Part shown: piece after piece, positions 33,390 through 33,487 of the stretch
Layout: each line of letters begins with the position of its first letter
How positions within the stretch are numbered: the stretch's first letter is position 1
Source: an uncultured bacterium
GTDB lineage: Bacteria; Verrucomicrobiota; Kiritimatiellia; RFP12; UBA1067
DNA length: 33,487 nucleotides
Direction of reading: 5' to 3'
Assembly (NCBI GenBank): GCA_900547945.1
Contig: URIT01000022.1
Coordinates: 1 to 33,487, forward strand
Made by a program: the position numbers and the translations under genes
The notes under the pieces: generated by a model
Told to the model about the DNA's origin: nothing
The model's database searches: none
The model's input: only the letters and a program-made list of their open reading frames with translations

Positions 33390-33487
33390 AACACGATCAT
33401 TTCCAACATATTTTTCATACGGAACAATTTTCGGGTGTATGACAAGAAAGTGACCTTGTCAGGGAAAGTTGCTCATGCCGCCGTCCG

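Overview
The window falls into two parts that differ in base composition and gene content. Positions 1 to about 14,760 are very GC-rich and hold ordinary chromosomal genes, mostly on the minus strand. From about 14,960 to the right edge the DNA is visibly poorer in GC, and all genes lie on the minus strand in one tightly packed array that looks like an anti-phage or DNA-modification island. The host is a high-GC bacterium. The eukaryote-like hexokinase, the fermentative D-lactate dehydrogenase and the tig-clpP-clpX order would fit an anaerobic or gut member of the PVC group (for example Kiritimatiellota or Lentisphaerota), but this is a weak guess with no rRNA or marker phylogeny behind it.

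Housekeeping half, left to right: a farnesyl/geranyl diphosphate synthase; a hexokinase; a tig-clpP-clpX-panD operon (trigger factor, ClpP, ClpX, aspartate decarboxylase); a divergent Nudix hydrolase and a D-lactate dehydrogenase-type enzyme on the plus strand; a minus-strand cluster of a small membrane protein, an MFS transporter, a DnaQ-like exonuclease and RdgB; and an acyl-CoA synthetase translationally coupled to a KamA-family radical SAM enzyme. Two intergenic spaces (916-1133 and 10805-11024) carry related composite palindromic elements. Each has two hairpins that share a core but have different, internally complementary arms, with diverged inverted repeats at the outer ends. A 5'-truncated IS30-type transposase and inverted repeats mark the border between the two halves.

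Island half, in transcription order (right to left): the C-terminal part of a PAPS-reductase-family sulfurtransferase (DndC-like, cut or broken near the window edge); a cysteine desulfurase (DndA-like); a DptF-like P-loop protein with an extra N-terminal domain; a DptG-position protein; a DptH-like 1798-residue protein with a C-terminal HerA/FtsK-type ATPase; a DUF4007-like protein; a 1422-residue P-loop ATPase with a coiled-coil tail; a DUF262 (ParB/GmrS-like) protein ending in a degenerate zinc finger; and a Ser/Thr protein kinase. Stop and start codons overlap or nearly touch at every junction over about 18 kb, so this looks like one transcription unit.

Reading: cysteine desulfurase plus PAPS-reductase protein supply the sulfur-transfer arm of a DNA phosphorothioation system, the Dpt-like trio is the known type of phosphorothioation-dependent restriction module, and the DUF4007/large ATPase plus DUF262/kinase genes are extra effectors or regulators. 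The most striking point is the N-terminal domain of the DptF-like protein. It resembles the N-terminal domain of McrA/COG3440-type HNH endonucleases, the class that reads phosphorothioated DNA. A strong ribosome-binding site and ATG sit exactly at the domain boundary, which suggests two DptF products or a recent gene fusion.
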